A program made the position numbers and the translations under genes. This document shows, piece after piece, positions 43,617-55,700 of a DNA stretch of 64,000 nucleotides; within the stretch, counting starts at the first letter, position 1; each line of letters opens with the position of its first letter. The notes under the pieces are model-generated. The model was not told the DNA's origin, did no database searches, and saw nothing but the letters and a program-made list of their open reading frames with translations. Source of the DNA: Aquarana catesbeiana (Eukaryota; Chordata; Amphibia; Anura; Ranidae); the NCBI RefSeq assembly GCF_042186555.1, contig NC_133329.1:188515206-188579205 (forward strand), written 5' to 3'.

Positions 43617-45007
43617 ATTACAACTATAAACTGTGAACATTATCTGAATGCAATATTAATTTGAAATAGTGGTCCTATAAAAGCAAAAAAACTTCAGAAA
43701 ATTACTGATTTAAAGGTTGCCTAGGGGATGATGAATATGGTGTTATGCTTACCCTACTCTTCGCTCCCTCAGGTTACTTCTGTGCTGTAAGACTGGTCCC
43801 CCGAAGCTACTTCTCTTCATTGCCCACCAGTTGCAGGGTTATCTAAATGGGGTTTAGCAGGTCTGCATAAGCTTTAAGCATGTTGTAAACTACTAATGGC
43901 TATCATAGGCGAAAACCTGATAACCAGATACCTGTCGAGGGGCAAGATCTAATTTGGAAGCAATAAAATCCATTACCAGGTTGCCTCTCAAGGCAGGCCT
44001 GCTAGTAAAGTACTGTAAAATTCTGTTTCCTCTCGGCATTGCAATGTTAATCCCCTTCAGAATGCTGATTGCCTTCATACTTGATAAAAATGACCATCCA
44101 ATCCCACCTTGCCAAGAGTCACCTCTGCTTGAAACTGCCCGCATGAGCAAATCCTCATGTATGTGTCTGCTGTAACTGCCTGTCGTTTTTGAGCAAGCAG
44201 ATTCCCATGAATAAAAAAATAGAGGGCATGGGCCCTACAGGCTTTAAGCACATCACATAAACCCATGGGGAATCGTATACAAATCTGGCCACTGTCAAAA
44301 ACTAGAGTAGCTTTACAGTAAATTAGGCGACATCTATCACTGATTCCACAATAGGCAGTACTCCAGGCCCTGTAACACCACTGCCCCCTTGGTGAAAAAA
44401 CAAGGGAGGGACACGCTCAATCTAGGCAGCAAATATAAAACATTACAAACTGCTCTACAGATGGACCAGATGGCTGCAGAGACACTCACCATTCTCACCA
44501 CAGGATTCATGCTTAGGAAGAGAAAAATCCAATCTACATCCATTACAAAGGGGTCAGTCTCATAGAATCTTCAGGGACTCAATCCTCCGTTAATGGGTCT
44601 GCCACCCTGGACCTATACAGCAGCCTGCAGGAAACTCCTTGTCAGTTGTTACTGCACAGGATTCCATGTACACAAGATCTAGTGCCAACAGGTTGCATTA
44701 AAGGCAAAACCCTTCATCTCTTCTTTCTTCCACTGCAGCAGGGTCCATTGCCATTCTTCTGAGCGATAAGCTATAGGAATGGATCTGGGGAGCACCAAAC
44801 TTCTGATCTCTACTTAAACCGTTGAGCATCTGGTAGCACTATGCAGAGAACTGCACATTAGTGACCATCTGTGTTGCTATGGCTATATTAGTGATTTTTA
44901 TAGCATAAATACAGTATATTGAATGAGGCATAGTGTTATCAAAAATTATCGTGTATTGTTTTTAGAAGCTAGTTTTCCCCTATTTGACTGGTTTATGGAG
45001 CTCATGC
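43617..45007. other. Unassigned DNA with short minus-strand frames
   Basis: Minus-strand frames at 44543-44337, 44266-44075 and 44150-43893 are unusually protein-like (the last contains ILQYFTSRPALRGNLVMDFIASKLD). They could be remnants of one gene or element read in different frames. I do not recognise the family, and no repeat ends are visible. Confidence 0.3.
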
Positions 45008-45025
45008 AACAGGAAGTGATGTTGG

Positions 45026-45501
45026 GGAGAGGGTAGTTGGTGGTGGCCCCACCCACTCTCCTTTTCGGTACCCCTGCCCCCCCTTTTTCTTTTTCTCTCT
45101 TTATCCCCGCCCTTCCTCCTACCCTTCCTAGCCCCACACGAATAAGGGAGGCGGGATCAATACCAAAAAAATCTTGTCTACTTTTGCTCCCACTTCCCAA
45201 TGAGAGATTATAATTGACCTGACCAGTAGTGCTCCTATATACCTAGTTCTTAAACATTAGACAGTTTAGGGCTACGCCCTACAACAACCTTATATGAAGG
45301 ATAAAATAGTGAGTATAACTACCCAAACGCTACAGGGACAGGAGGACTCCCTCGGATCCTAAGGTATATATAGGCTTTAGACTGAGTTCTTTTCATGTGC
45401 CATGTTTTGTTACGCTTTCTGTTTGTACTAATATTTTTACAATGCTATCCATGAACACATTTACTGTATTGTATGTGAAAACTTTAATAAAATATGTATG
45501 A
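45026..45501 (+). mobile_element. 5'-truncated LINE 3' end with an 18 bp target duplication
   Basis: AACAGGAAGTGATGTTGG is repeated exactly at 45008-45025 and 45502-45519. The 476 bp insert is noncoding and ends ACTTTAATAAAATATGTATGA, with a polyadenylation signal at the right end. This is what truncated LINE insertions look like; L1-like is inferred. Confidence 0.8.
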
Positions 45502-45745
45502 AACAGGAAGTGATGTTGGCAAGAAGTAGGGGGGGGGAGACAAAGGACTTGAACTCAGCCAAACAGAAGTAGTTTTGGGGAAGCAAGGAGCAGTCTGGAA
45601 GAGATGCTGGATAGAAGGAAGGCAACTCCATATCACCAGGAAGACTGAAAGAATTGAACTTTACCTGGGGATGACACTAAATCTACAACCCAAGTTTCCA
45701 TCCAGCTCCCTCAGTTTTGAATTTGCAGGATGTTGACCAGGAGGG

Positions 45746-46464
45746 TGTGACAAGGCCAAGTAAATGTCAAGGTTATGCAATAGAGTTTTGTCTGTCAGCT
45801 TACCTGTCTCCATGTGTTCATCTCTAGAGACCAGCTGACCCTGACCTGATTGCTTTTAAATTCTCTCCTCTAACATGGCTCCACCCCAGCTCCTATCAGA
45901 GAACTCTATATTAACCTCTGCACTGCAGGCCAGCCCTGCTGATCATCCTTTGTGTGTTTGGCTTCCTGTTTCCTGCCTGCCGTGTGCTCTACGTTTGTTT
46001 CTGTTACCGACTTTGGCGTGTTCTCAACTATTCCTGTCTGCTCGTGACCCTGACCTTTGGCGTGTCCCCAACTATCCCTGTTTGCCTGTGACCCTGAACC
46101 TTTGGCATGAACTCTGTTGTCCTTGTCTGCTTGTGGCCCCGACCTTGGCTTATTCCCTTACTATCCCTATCCACCTGTTGCCTACTGTGGGTGTGAGTTG
46201 GGGGTCGCGATCTGGAGTCAGTTGCAGCCCAGTCCTTCCTCACCACTAGAGGCTCTGGTGAACACCTGCTGGATCTTAGACTCCGCGCCCTAGGGAATCT
46301 TACGCTCTAACCCCGGTGGGATCCGTGTTGGTGTTCCAGTGGCCCTGCCTTCCTTACCACCCTGACTCCCATCCGCAGCAGTCAGCCGTAGAGTCCACTA
46401 CCTTGCGGTGCACTCCTGATCTCAACCGTGTGCATCTGTCACCTAGGCTCAAGGTGAACTGACA
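45746..46464 (+). mobile_element. Probable solo LTR
   Basis: Starts TGTGACAAGGCC and ends AACTGACA. It has the composition of the Ty3/gypsy LTRs in this window (CTGACC, TTGGC, ACTATTC motifs). A ~57 bp unit with CTGTCTGCTCGTGACCCTGACC is repeated three times at 46025-46185. No clear target duplication was found, so the ends are approximate. Confidence 0.45.
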
Positions 46465-46509
46465 GTAAATTTTGTTAATTTAGAAAGCAACTTGTGTCTT
46501 CATCTAGAG

Positions 46510-46657
46510 CAGGGATCTCCAAACTATGGCCCTCCAGCTGCTGGGGAACTACAAGTCCCATGAGGCATTGTAAAACTCTGACATTCACAGGCATGACTAG
46601 GCATGATGAGAATTGTAGTTCCTGAACAACTGGAGGGCCATAGTTTGGAGACCCCTG
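46510..46657. mobile_element. hAT-type MITE, 148 bp
   Basis: An exact 8 bp duplication, ATCTAGAG, lies at 46502-46509 and 46658-46665. The inverted ends are CAGGGATCTCCAAACTATGG and its complement CCATAGTTTGGAGACCCCTG. No gene. Confidence 0.93.
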
Positions 46658-46665
46658 ATCTAGAG

Positions 46666-47076
46666 TTTCTATTTTAAAACTTGCAAAGCACTGGATTCTT
46701 TCAATCCAATGTGCCCCGTCCATACCAACCCACTGCACCCTTTGAGGACATTTACCACAGTCTGCTTACACATCTGCCTCTATTACTGTCTCCTGTAAAC
46801 ACCATTAAAAAGATTCTTCAACTAAAAGCATATATCTTACCTGCTTTACTGCATCCAATAAACGTTTCATTAGAAACTGTCTTTTTAAGTCATTGTTCTG
46901 TGGCCCTGTAAAAAAAGTTACTCATTTTAGTCTTTAGATATTTTTATTTTCACATAGAGAACTACCAGCAATAAATACCACATAGAATAGGTTTATTGTA
47001 GTCTGCATAAATGATATGTAACTAAAACCTAAACAAGCATAAGCAGTACATCATAATGCATTGCTTGAGTAAAGGG
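46666..47076. other. Unassigned intergenic DNA
   Basis: No coding or repeat structure is recognised. Confidence 0.4.
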
Positions 47077-47079
47077 TAA

Positions 47080-47510
47080 TTCCGTGTACACACGGTCGGA
47101 CTTTCCGACCGGACTTGTCCGACGGACCAAATCCGGCGGACAATCTGATCGTGTGTGGGCTTCTCCGAACCTTCAGCGGACTTTTCCAGTCGCAAATCTG
47201 ACGGACTCTAGATTTGGAACATGCTTCAAATTTTTACGTTGTAACTCCGCTGGACCCAGAAATCTGCTCGTCTGTATGCTAGTCCGACGGACAAAAACCT
47301 ACGCTAGGGCAACTATTGGCTACTGGCTATCAACTTCCTCATTTTAGTCCGGTCGTACGTCATCACGTACGAATCCGTGGGACTTTTGTGTGATCGTATG
47401 TAGTTAAGTCCGTTCATTATAAAGTCCGCCGCAAGTCCGCAAAAAGTCTGTCGAAAGTCACGGGCTGTCGGACTTTTGTAGCTGAAAAGTTCGACCGTGT
47501 GTACGCGGCA
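47080..47510. mobile_element. PIF/Harbinger-type MITE, 431 bp
   Basis: The inverted ends T(T/G)CCG(T/C)GTACACACGGTCG occur at both sides, flanked by TAA at 47077-47079 and 47511-47513. A 3 bp TAA target is typical of PIF/Harbinger. The interior is rich in GGACTTTTCC/CGGAC-type motifs, with no gene. Confidence 0.85.
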
Positions 47511-47771
47511 TAACTGTGTTCCTCATCTACAAAAGAAGCTTACCATGGAAAAAAACAAACACACACAACATAATAGATTGCTCTTACAATTCAACCTTTT
47601 CACTGCCAGATATTACGTCCATACGCTGGACCTAAAAAGTGCCTGCAGGTGGCCAAGTCTGTACGTCGTATGGACCTCATTTCTCCCTCTCCTACCGTAT
47701 AAGCTTATGGTCGCATCAATGACCACAAGCTTATATCCGAATTGTTCAGCAGACTCTGATAAACAATTCTA

Positions 47772-47811
47772 TAACTCTGATCAGCGGATTACAACCCGTT
47801 GATCAGAGTTA
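47772..47811. repeat. Short hairpin, 15 bp arms
   Basis: AACTCTGATCAGCGG and its complement CCGTTGATCAGAGTT (one mismatch) surround ATTACAAC, just left of the hAT element. Confidence 0.75.
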
Positions 47812-47815
47812 TTAA

Positions 47816-48715
47816 CAGGGCTGGACTGGGACAAAAATTTGGCCCTGGACTTCATCATGACCGACCCACTTCAATTTTGAGTGTCTCCATCAGCACCCCC
47901 TTTATATCAGCGTGTCCCCAACAGTGTCCCCCTTACAGCAGAGTGTCCCCATCAGCAGCCCTATTCACATCAGTGTGCCCCATCAGCAGCCCCCTTCACA
48001 TCAGAGTGTCCCCATCAGCAGTCTCATCAGCAGCCCCCATCACATCAGAGTGTTCCCATCAGCAGCCCCCTTCACATCAGAGTGTCCCCTTCAGCAGCCA
48101 TCTTCACATCAAAGTGTCCCCTTCAGCAGCCATCTTCACATCAAAGTGTCCCCTTCAGCAGCCCCCTTCACACCAAAGTGTTCCCATCAGCATCTCCCAT
48201 CACATCAGAGTTTCCCCATCAGCAGCCCCATTCACATCAGTTTCCCAATCAGCAGTCCCCTTCACATCAGTGTGTGCCCATCAGCAGCCCCTTTGCATCA
48301 GAGTGTCCCCATCAGCAGCCCACTTTACATCAGTGTCCCCATCAGTAGCCCCCTTTACATCAGAGTGTCTCCATCAGCAGCCCCCTTCACATCAGTGTGT
48401 CCTCCCTCTCCTCCCCCTCCCACATGTACTCAGTTTTGAAAGCAGCTTCTCGTTCCTCTCTCCAGTCATGTGATAAGTGATAAGGGGAGAGAGGAAGGAA
48501 CGTCTGCCGGCTGTCTATCTCCCCCTGCAGGCTGGAGGGAGCAGAAAGCCTAATGCTCTCTCCAGCAAGTGACGGCAGCTTCTCCTCCTGACAGGAGTGA
48601 AATCACGATCACTCACTGTCAGAGAGGAGTGGCTCCAGGACTGCACCTGATCGACCCACTGAGCCATCAGCCCACCGGGAAACTTCCGGTAGTCCCGATG
48701 ACCAGTACATGCCTG
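47816..48715. mobile_element. Nonautonomous hAT element, 900 bp
   Basis: An exact 8 bp duplication, GTTATTAA, lies at 47808-47815 and 48716-48723. The ends CAGGGCTGGACTGGGAC and the complement of GTCCCGATGACCAGTACATGCCTG are imperfect inverted repeats. The interior is dominated by a minisatellite. No transposase. Confidence 0.88.
47885..48405 (+). repeat. CCCATCAGCAGCCCCCTTCACATCAG minisatellite
   Basis: About 18 units of 25-33 bp inside the hAT element. Three overlapping open frames across it (Ser/Pro/His-rich) reflect the repeat and are not genes. Confidence 0.88.
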
Positions 48716-48723
48716 GTTATTAA

Positions 48724-49249
48724 CCTCTAATGTGATTTTTTTTTTAAAAACACATAGTGAGACCCCCCCAGGTCCCCCCGCACTCACCCCTTCATGGTGA
48801 AGGTTCCCCCCCGCACTCACCCCTCCATAGCTTCTTCAGCTTCTCCACCCGGCCATCCCGATCCTTCTTGATTGGCCAGGAGAAGAAACCAGAAGATAAT
48901 AGCGAATATTAACTCACTATTGTCACAAGTGGATGTTCCATGCATCTCTGTGCAGGCAGTCCCATTCATGTCGTTTGGGATGTAGCAAGTGCACAAACAG
49001 AGCCGTTTCTCCCAATTTTACATCCATGTAGGTCCACATGCATGTCCCTGAGCTCACACTGTCTGCGTTCGGGGTCATGTACCCACACCCACACGGATGG
49101 CAGATTGGGAACAGCAGCTATACCTGTGTAGCCTTTGCATCCCAACTGACATAAATTAAACTGCCTGTACGGGGATGCATGGAATACCTGTGCATCCCTG
49201 TGCGGGTAAACATGGCCCTCCATGGGTGTACACTTCAGTATGCCACATG
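48724..49249. other. Noncoding body of the composite element
   Basis: No domain found. 48770-48830 contains a duplicated CCCCCGCACTCACCCCT. 49100-49210 has a loose inverted arrangement of GATGCA(A/T)GG. Confidence 0.35.
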
Positions 49250-49589
49250 TGAACGATGCTGTAGTAGCAATTTAGCAGGAATTTTGTAAGTTGTTGTGTT
49301 TATGTGCACTATTAATGATTTTAGTGTATTTTTTGTTAAAATAGCAATATGATGAATATTTGCGCAATAATTATTGTGGGGCCCAAAAAATCAGCAGCAC
49401 TTTTTTTATTCTACAGGTCATGGGCTTTCAGAAAATGTCTAGTTTAAGGGTCTTTGCAAACTCTGAAAGCTGTAAGTAAAAAATTGTAACCTCTGAATTT
49501 TTAGAGTATATTGTTTTTATTTACAGTTTTGTGTACCTTCAGGTTTTCACCATTTCACAAAAATTTAAAACCGTAAAAATATTTGTTGT
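49250..49589 (+). repeat. ~350 bp tandem unit, copy before the piggyBac
   Basis: Contains TTTAGCAGGAATTTTGTAA, CTATTAATGATTTTAGTG, TTTTTATTCTACAGGTCATG and GAAAGCTGTAA, the same order as the units after 55701. The piggyBac inserted at a TTAA at its end. Confidence 0.75.
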
Positions 49590-50559
49590 TTAACCAGTTG
49601 CCGACCGCCGCACGCAGATGTACGTCGGCACAATGGCACGGGCAGGCATAAGGGCTTACCCTGCACGTCCCTCTGTGCCCACGGGTGGGGGGTTCGATTA
49701 GACCCCCCCCCGGTGCCTGCGGTGGTCGGATTACCGTCAGGAGCGTTCCGAGGTGAGGGGGAAGCCACTGATTCATGGCTACCCCCTCACAATCGCTCCT
49801 GGCGAATGAGAATCTTCCTCTGCTGCTGTAATATAAACAGCGGCAGAGGAAGTGATGTCATCGCTCCTCGTGAAACCTTTTCGCTCCGGCTTCCGAGAAG
49901 AGAAGACATCAAGTAAGTTTGCACCAACACTACACTTACAGTAGAACACTCTAGGCACACTTTTCCCCCCCGATCACCCCCCTGTACCCCATCACAGTGA
50001 CACCAATAGCAGTTTTTTTTCTGATTATTGCATTGGTGTCATTTTGTGACAGTTATAAGTGGTAGTGCATTTAGTGTTAGACCCCTTTAGGTTTAGGGTA
50101 CCCCCCTAACCCCCCCAATAAAGTTTTAACATCTTGATCACCCCCCCGTCACCAGTGTCACTAAGCGATCTTTTATATGATCGCTGTATTAGTGTCACAG
50201 GTGACGCTAGTTAGGCAGGTAAGTATTTAGGTTCGCCGTCATTGTTTTATAGCGTCAGGGACCCCCATAAACTACCTAGTAAAGGTTTTAACCCCCTGAT
50301 TGCCCCCTAGTTAACCCTTTCGCCAGTGACCACCCTATAACTGTTACGGGTGACACTGGTTAGTTAGTTTTTTTATAGTGTCAGGGCACCCGCCGTTTAT
50401 TACCCAATAAAGGTTTAACCCCTAATCGCCCGGCGGGTGATATAAGTTAGGTCTTGGGGTCAGATAGGGTCTGCGTCGCCCAAGCAGCGTCAGGTTAGTG
50501 CCAGTACTGATAACACCCACGCACGCAGCATACACCTCCCTTAGTGGTATAGTATCTGA

Positions 50560-52310
50560 ATGGATCAATATCTGATCCGATCAGATCTATACTGGCGTCC
50601 TCAGCAGTTTAGGGTTCCCAAAAATGCAGTGTTAGCGGGATCAGCCCAGATACCTGCTAGCACCTGCGTTTTGCCCCTCCGCCCAGCCCAGTCCACCCAA
50701 CTGCAGTTCAAGCTGGCGAGGTGGCAAGCACAAGTAGTGTCCCGCTGCCACCAAGAAGACGACCACAGGCCTGTCGTGCCCATAGTGCCCTTCCTGCTGC
50801 ATTCGCCAATCGTAATTGGGAACCCACCAGTTCTGCAGCACCCTTACTTCCCCCCTTCACTGGCCAACCCGGCATTCAGGTGGAAACAGTTGATTTTATG
50901 TCACTTGATTTTTATTAGCTGTTTTTCACCGAAGATCTCTATAGATCTATTGTGGACCAAAGCAATTTGTATGCTGGTCAACACATCGCCACTATTCCCC
51001 AGTCCTCCCTTGCCAAAGATTGGAAACCAATTACGGTTTCGAATTTAAGATCTTTCTGGGCCTATCCCTCCTCATGAGCATAACCAAAAAGAGTGCGTTG
51101 CGGTCATATTGGTTCACTGACCCAATTCACCATATGCCAATGTTCTCTGCTTCCATGGCCAGGGCACGATACGAGCAGATTTTGCGGTTCATGCACTTCA
51201 ACAACAATGAACTCTGTCGACCTCGTGGAGACCCTGGATACGATCGGCTCTACAAAATTCGGCCCCTCGTAAACCACTTCAACCAATGGTTTTGCAGACT
51301 TGTTTACTCCCCATTAAGTTGTCTGCATTGAGGAGTCCCTGATTAAGTTTTCTGGACGCTTGTCATTCAAACAGAACCTTCCTAGCAAGCGTGCCAAATA
51401 CAGGGTCAAGATGTATAAGCTCTGTGACAGGGCCACAGACTATACATGTCGTTTTATGGTTTACGAGGGAAGAGATAGTCACGTAGAGCCGACAAACTGC
51501 CCTGACTACATAGGAAGCGCTGGCAAGATTGTGTGGGGCTTGGTGTCACCCTTATTCGGAAAGGGGTACCACTTGTACGTGGACAATTATTACAGGAGCG
51601 TGCCACTTTTTAGTCACCTGTTTGATCATCAGATTGGAGCATGTGGCACCGTGCAATCTAATCGCCGGGGCTTTTCCCAGCGGCTTGTAGATTCCCATCT
51701 TAGGCTGGGGGAGAGAGCCTGCTTGAAGTGTTATAACTTGCTCGCTATGAAGTGGAGGGATAATAAGAATGTTTTCTGTATTCTTACCTCTCTTCATGCA
51801 GACACGACTGTCCAAATTACTACAGCGACTGGTGTTGTGGAGAAACCCCTCTGTGTCCACGAATATAACCAAAATATGGGAGGGGTGGACCTCAACGACC
51901 AGTTGTTGGCGCCGTATCTAGTAGCCCGTAAGGCCAGACGCTGGTATAAAAAAGTGTCTGTATACTTATTTCTTTGGCTTTGCTGAACGCTCATGTGCTA
52001 TACAGAGCTTCAGGACGGACTGGATCCTTCCTTAAATTGCAGGAAGAGATCGTCAGAGCCCTTCTGTTTCCAGACGGTGCTCCACCTCACTTTGCCCAAA
52101 CAAATGCAGTAAGCCGGCTGCATGAGAGGCATTTTCCTTATGTCCTCCCGAGTACCCCTACCCAATGAGCCCCCCAAAGAAAATGTTGTGTCTGTAGAAA
52201 GCGCGGATATAGGCGTGACACCTGCTATTATTGTCCCTCCTGTCCTGACAATCCTGGTCTTTGCATTGGTGAATGTTTTGAGCGCTACCATACACTAGTT
52301 GAGTTTTAGC
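50560..52310 (+). pseudogene. piggyBac transposase (copy 1), several frameshifts and stops
   Basis: The Met at 50560 opens a frame, but the N-terminal boundary is uncertain. FTGQPGIQVETVDFMSLDFY lies near 50858-50915, ended by a TAG; LYAGQH follows in another frame. EFKIFLGLSLLMSITK is near 51040 and RARYEQILRFMHFNN near 51165. The 51360-51986 frame holds the catalytic core: MYKLCDRATDY with a likely first Asp, LYVDNYY with the second, and GGVDLNDQLLAPYL with the third. A frameshift near 51975 and a TGA at 52166 precede a Cys-rich C-terminus. It would excise and insert TTAA-ended DNA. Confidence 0.9.
52187..52310 (+). pseudogene. piggyBac cysteine-rich C-terminal domain (part of the above)
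   Basis: Continues in frame after the TGA at 52166-52168. CCVCRKRGYRRDTCYYCPSC is followed by CIGECFERYHT, giving the CxxC...CxxC...C...C...H pattern of the zinc-binding domain that in piggyBac proteins recognises the transposon ends. Ends with TAG at 52308-52310. Its cysteines are intact. Confidence 0.85.
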
Positions 52311-55300
52311 ATAGGGTACAGCATTACACAGACTAGGCACACTTTCACAGGGTCTCCCAAGATGCCATCGCATTTTGAGAGACCTGAACCTGGAACCGGT
52401 TACAGTTACAAAAGTTAGTTATAAAAAAAAAAAAAATGCACAAAAAAAAAAATAAAATAAAAAACAAAAATAGTTGTCGTTTTATTGTTCTCTCTCTCTC
52501 TCTCTCTCTCTATTCTCTATTGTTCTGTCCTTTTTTTACTGTATTCTATTCTGCAATGTTTTATCATGTTTGCTTTTCAGGTATGTAATTTTTTTTTATA
52601 CTTTACTGTTTACTGTGTTTTATTGTTAACCATTTTTTTGTTTTCAGGGACACCATTCAGCTGCAGCGTGGATTTATTTATCTTGACAGCAACAGCGTTT
52701 GCTCCCACGATACATAAAGCCGAGACTACAGCGCTGTCGGAGGTGATTTCACCATCACAGTTAAAAAAAAAGCATATATGCCAAAGCATGGGGCAGCAGG
52801 GGCGGAGGAGCGATTCGCTCCTAACTTTTGGGGCGGATGCCCCCATGCTTCGGCATATATAAATGGTGCATCTATGCCCATCATTAGAAGTGGGTGGATG
52901 AAGGGAGGTATTCTAATGGTGGACATACCCACCGATCAATCTTTTTTCCGTTCAGCCCACAGGCTGCATTAAAAAAAAAAAAGATTAAAATATATGCCTA
53001 ACAAGGACCAGCAACGTACTGGTATGTTGCTGGATTTTGAGTGGTTATACCAGAATGATGCCTGCAGGTTTAGATATCATTCTTTTCAGCCAGCGGTCAG
53101 CTTTCATGTAAAAGCAATCCTAGCGGCCAATTAGCCTCTAGACTGCTTTTACAAGCAGTGGGAGGGAATGTCCCCCCCTCCCACAATCTTCCATGGTTTT
53201 CTCTGGGTCTCCTGTCCCAACAGGGAACCCAAGAATGCAGCCGGTGGTTCGGCCAGCTGACCATAGAGCTGATCAGAGACCAGAATGGCTCCAATCATCT
53301 CCATGGCCTAAGAAACCGGAATCTACAAGCATTTCATGACTTAGATTTCGCCAGATATGTAAACAGCGCCATTGGGAAATTGGGAAAGCATTTTATCACG
53401 CCGATCTTGGTGTGGTCAGATGCTTTTAGGGCAGAGGAGAGATCTAGGGTCTAATAGACCCCAATTTTTTCAAAAAGAGAGTACCTGTCACTACCTATTG
53501 CTATCATAGGGGATATTTACATTCCCTGAGATAACAATAAAAGTGATAAAAAAAAAAAAATGAAAAGGAACAGTTTAAAAATAACATAAAAAAGCAAAAA
53601 AATAATAAAGGAAAAAAAAAAAAAAAAAAAAGCACCCCTGTCCCCCCCTGCTCTCGCGCAAAGGCGAACGCAAGCGCCGGTCTGGCGTCAAATGTAAACA
53701 GCAATTGCTCCATGCATGTGAGGTATCACCGCGAAGGTCAGATCAAGGGAAGTAATTTTAGCAGTAGACTTCCTCTGTAAATCTAAAGTGGCAACCTGTA
53801 AAGGCTTTTAAAAATGTATGTAGTTTGTCGCCACTGCACGTTTGTGCGCAATTTTAAAGCATGTCGTGTTTGGTATCCATGTACTCGGCCTAAGATCATC
53901 TTTTTTATTTCATCAAACATTTGGGCAATATGGTGTGTTTTAGTGCATTAAAATTTAAAAAAAAAGTGTGTTTTTTCCCAAAAAAATGCGTTTGAAAAAT
54001 CGCTGCGCAAATACTGTGTAAAAAAAAAAAATGCAACACCCACCATTTTAATCTGTAGGGCATTTGTTTTAAAAAAATATATAATGTTTGGTGGTTCAAA
54101 GTAATTTTCTTGCAAAAAAAAATATTTTTTCATGTAAACAAAAAAGTGTCAGAAAGGGCTTTGTCTTCAAGTGGTTAGAAGAGTGGGTCATGTGTGACAT
54201 AAGCTTCTAAATGTCGTGCATAAAATGCCAGGACAGTTCAAACCCCCATTAAATGACTCCATTTTGGAAAGTAGACACCCCAAGCTATTTTCTGAGAGGC
54301 ATGTCGAGTCCATGGAATATTTTATATTTTGACACAAGTTGCGGGAAAAAGACATTTTTTTTTTTTTTTTGCACAAATTTGTCACTAAATGATATATTGC
54401 TCAAACATGCCATGGGCATATGTGAAATTACACCCCAAAATACATTGTTGCTTCACCTGAGTACAGGGATACCACATGTGTGAGACTTTTTGGGAGCCTA
54501 GCCGCGTACGGGACCCCAAAAACCAAGCACCACCTTCAGGTTTTCTAAGGGTGTAAATTTTTGATTTCACTCATCACTGGCTATCACAGTTTATGGAGGC
54601 CATGGAATGCCCAGACGGTCCAACCCCCCCCCCCCAAATGACCCCATTTTGGAAAGTAGACACCCCAAGCTATTTGCTGAGAGGTATGATGAGTATTTTG
54701 CAGATCTCGCTTTTTGTCACAAAGTTTTTCAAATTGAAAAAAGAAAAAAAAAATCAATTTTTCTTTTCTTTATTTTCAAAAACAAATGAGAGCTGCAAAA
54801 AACTCACCATGCCTCTCAGCAAATAGCTTGGGGTGTCTACTTTCCAAAATGGGGTCATTTGGGGGGGTTGTGCTATCTGGGCATTTTATGGCCTTCAAAA
54901 CTGTGATAGGTAGTGAGGAGTGAAATCAAAAATTTACGAGCTTAGAAATCCTGTGCTTGGTTTTCGGGGCCCCGTACGTGGCTAGGCTCCCAAAAAGTCC
55001 CACACGTGGTATCCCCATACTCAGGAGAAGCAGCAGAATGTATTTTGGGGTTCAATTCCACATATGCCCATGGCATGTGTGAGCAATATATCATTTAGTG
55101 ACAACTTTTTGTATTATTCAATCACTTGGGAAAAATATTCAATGGGCTCAACATGCCTCTCAGCAATTTCCTTGGGGTGTCTACTTTCCAAAATGGGATA
55201 ATTTGGGGGGGGGGGGGGGGGTGTACTGCCCTGCCATTTTAGCACCTCAAGAAATGAGATAGGCAGTCATAAATTAAAAGCTGTGTAAATTCCAGAAAAT

Positions 55301-55696
55301 GTACCCTAGTTTGTTGACGCTATAACTTTTGCGCAAACCAATAAATATACGCTTATTGACTTTTTTTTTACCAAAGACATGTGGCTGAATACATTTTGGC
55401 CTAAATGTATGACTAAAATTGGAGTTTATTGGATTTTTTTTATAACAAAAAGTAGAAAATATTTTTTTTTTTTTCAAAATTTTCGGTCTTTTTCCATTTA
55501 TAGCTCAAAAAATAAAAACCGCAGAGGTGATCAAATACCATCAAAAGAAAGCTCTATTTGTGGAAAAAAAAGGACACAAATTTTGTTTGGGTACAACATT
55601 GCATGACGGCGCAATTAGCAGTTAAAGCAACGCAGTGCCAAATTGTAAAAAGTGCTCCGGTCAGGAAGGGGGTAAAACCTTCCGGGGCTGAATTGG
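52311..55696 (+). other. Long 3' noncoding part of piggyBac copy 1
   Basis: No gene. The 52775-52860 region has an inverted pair (TATGCC.AAGCATGGGGC and CCCCCATGCTTCGGCATA). AAATGACCCCATTTTGGAAAG with AGACACCCCAAGCTATTT occurs at 54246 and 54637 in direct orientation and at 54808-54860 and 55140-55205 inverted. The GCCTAGCC-type sequence near 54497 is inverted near 54980. Long A/T and G tracts (55206-55221) are present. Confidence 0.7.
52490..52512. repeat. (TC)n microsatellite
   Basis: About 11 TC units in noncoding DNA downstream of the transposase. Confidence 0.9.
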
Positions 55697-55700
55697 TTAA

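Larger units (their letters stand above)
49594..55696 (+). mobile_element. piggyBac transposon copy 1, full length with a broken gene
   Basis: TTAA at 49590-49593 and 55697-55700. The ends CCAGTTGCCGACCGCC and CTGAATTGG give short inverted repeats (TTAACCA.TT). The flanking tandem-repeat unit reads continuously when the element is removed. The transposase gene (about 50560-52310) occupies the left third; the right two-thirds are noncoding and contain paired, inverted copies of a conserved block. Its last ~200 bp match MITE copy 1 and piggyBac copy 2. Confidence 0.88.

Noticed and set aside
47881..48473. Three long overlapping plus-strand open frames rich in Ser, Pro and His
   Set aside because: They are all readings of one minisatellite whose units contain no stop codons. 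The frames overlap each other and have no start context or domain.
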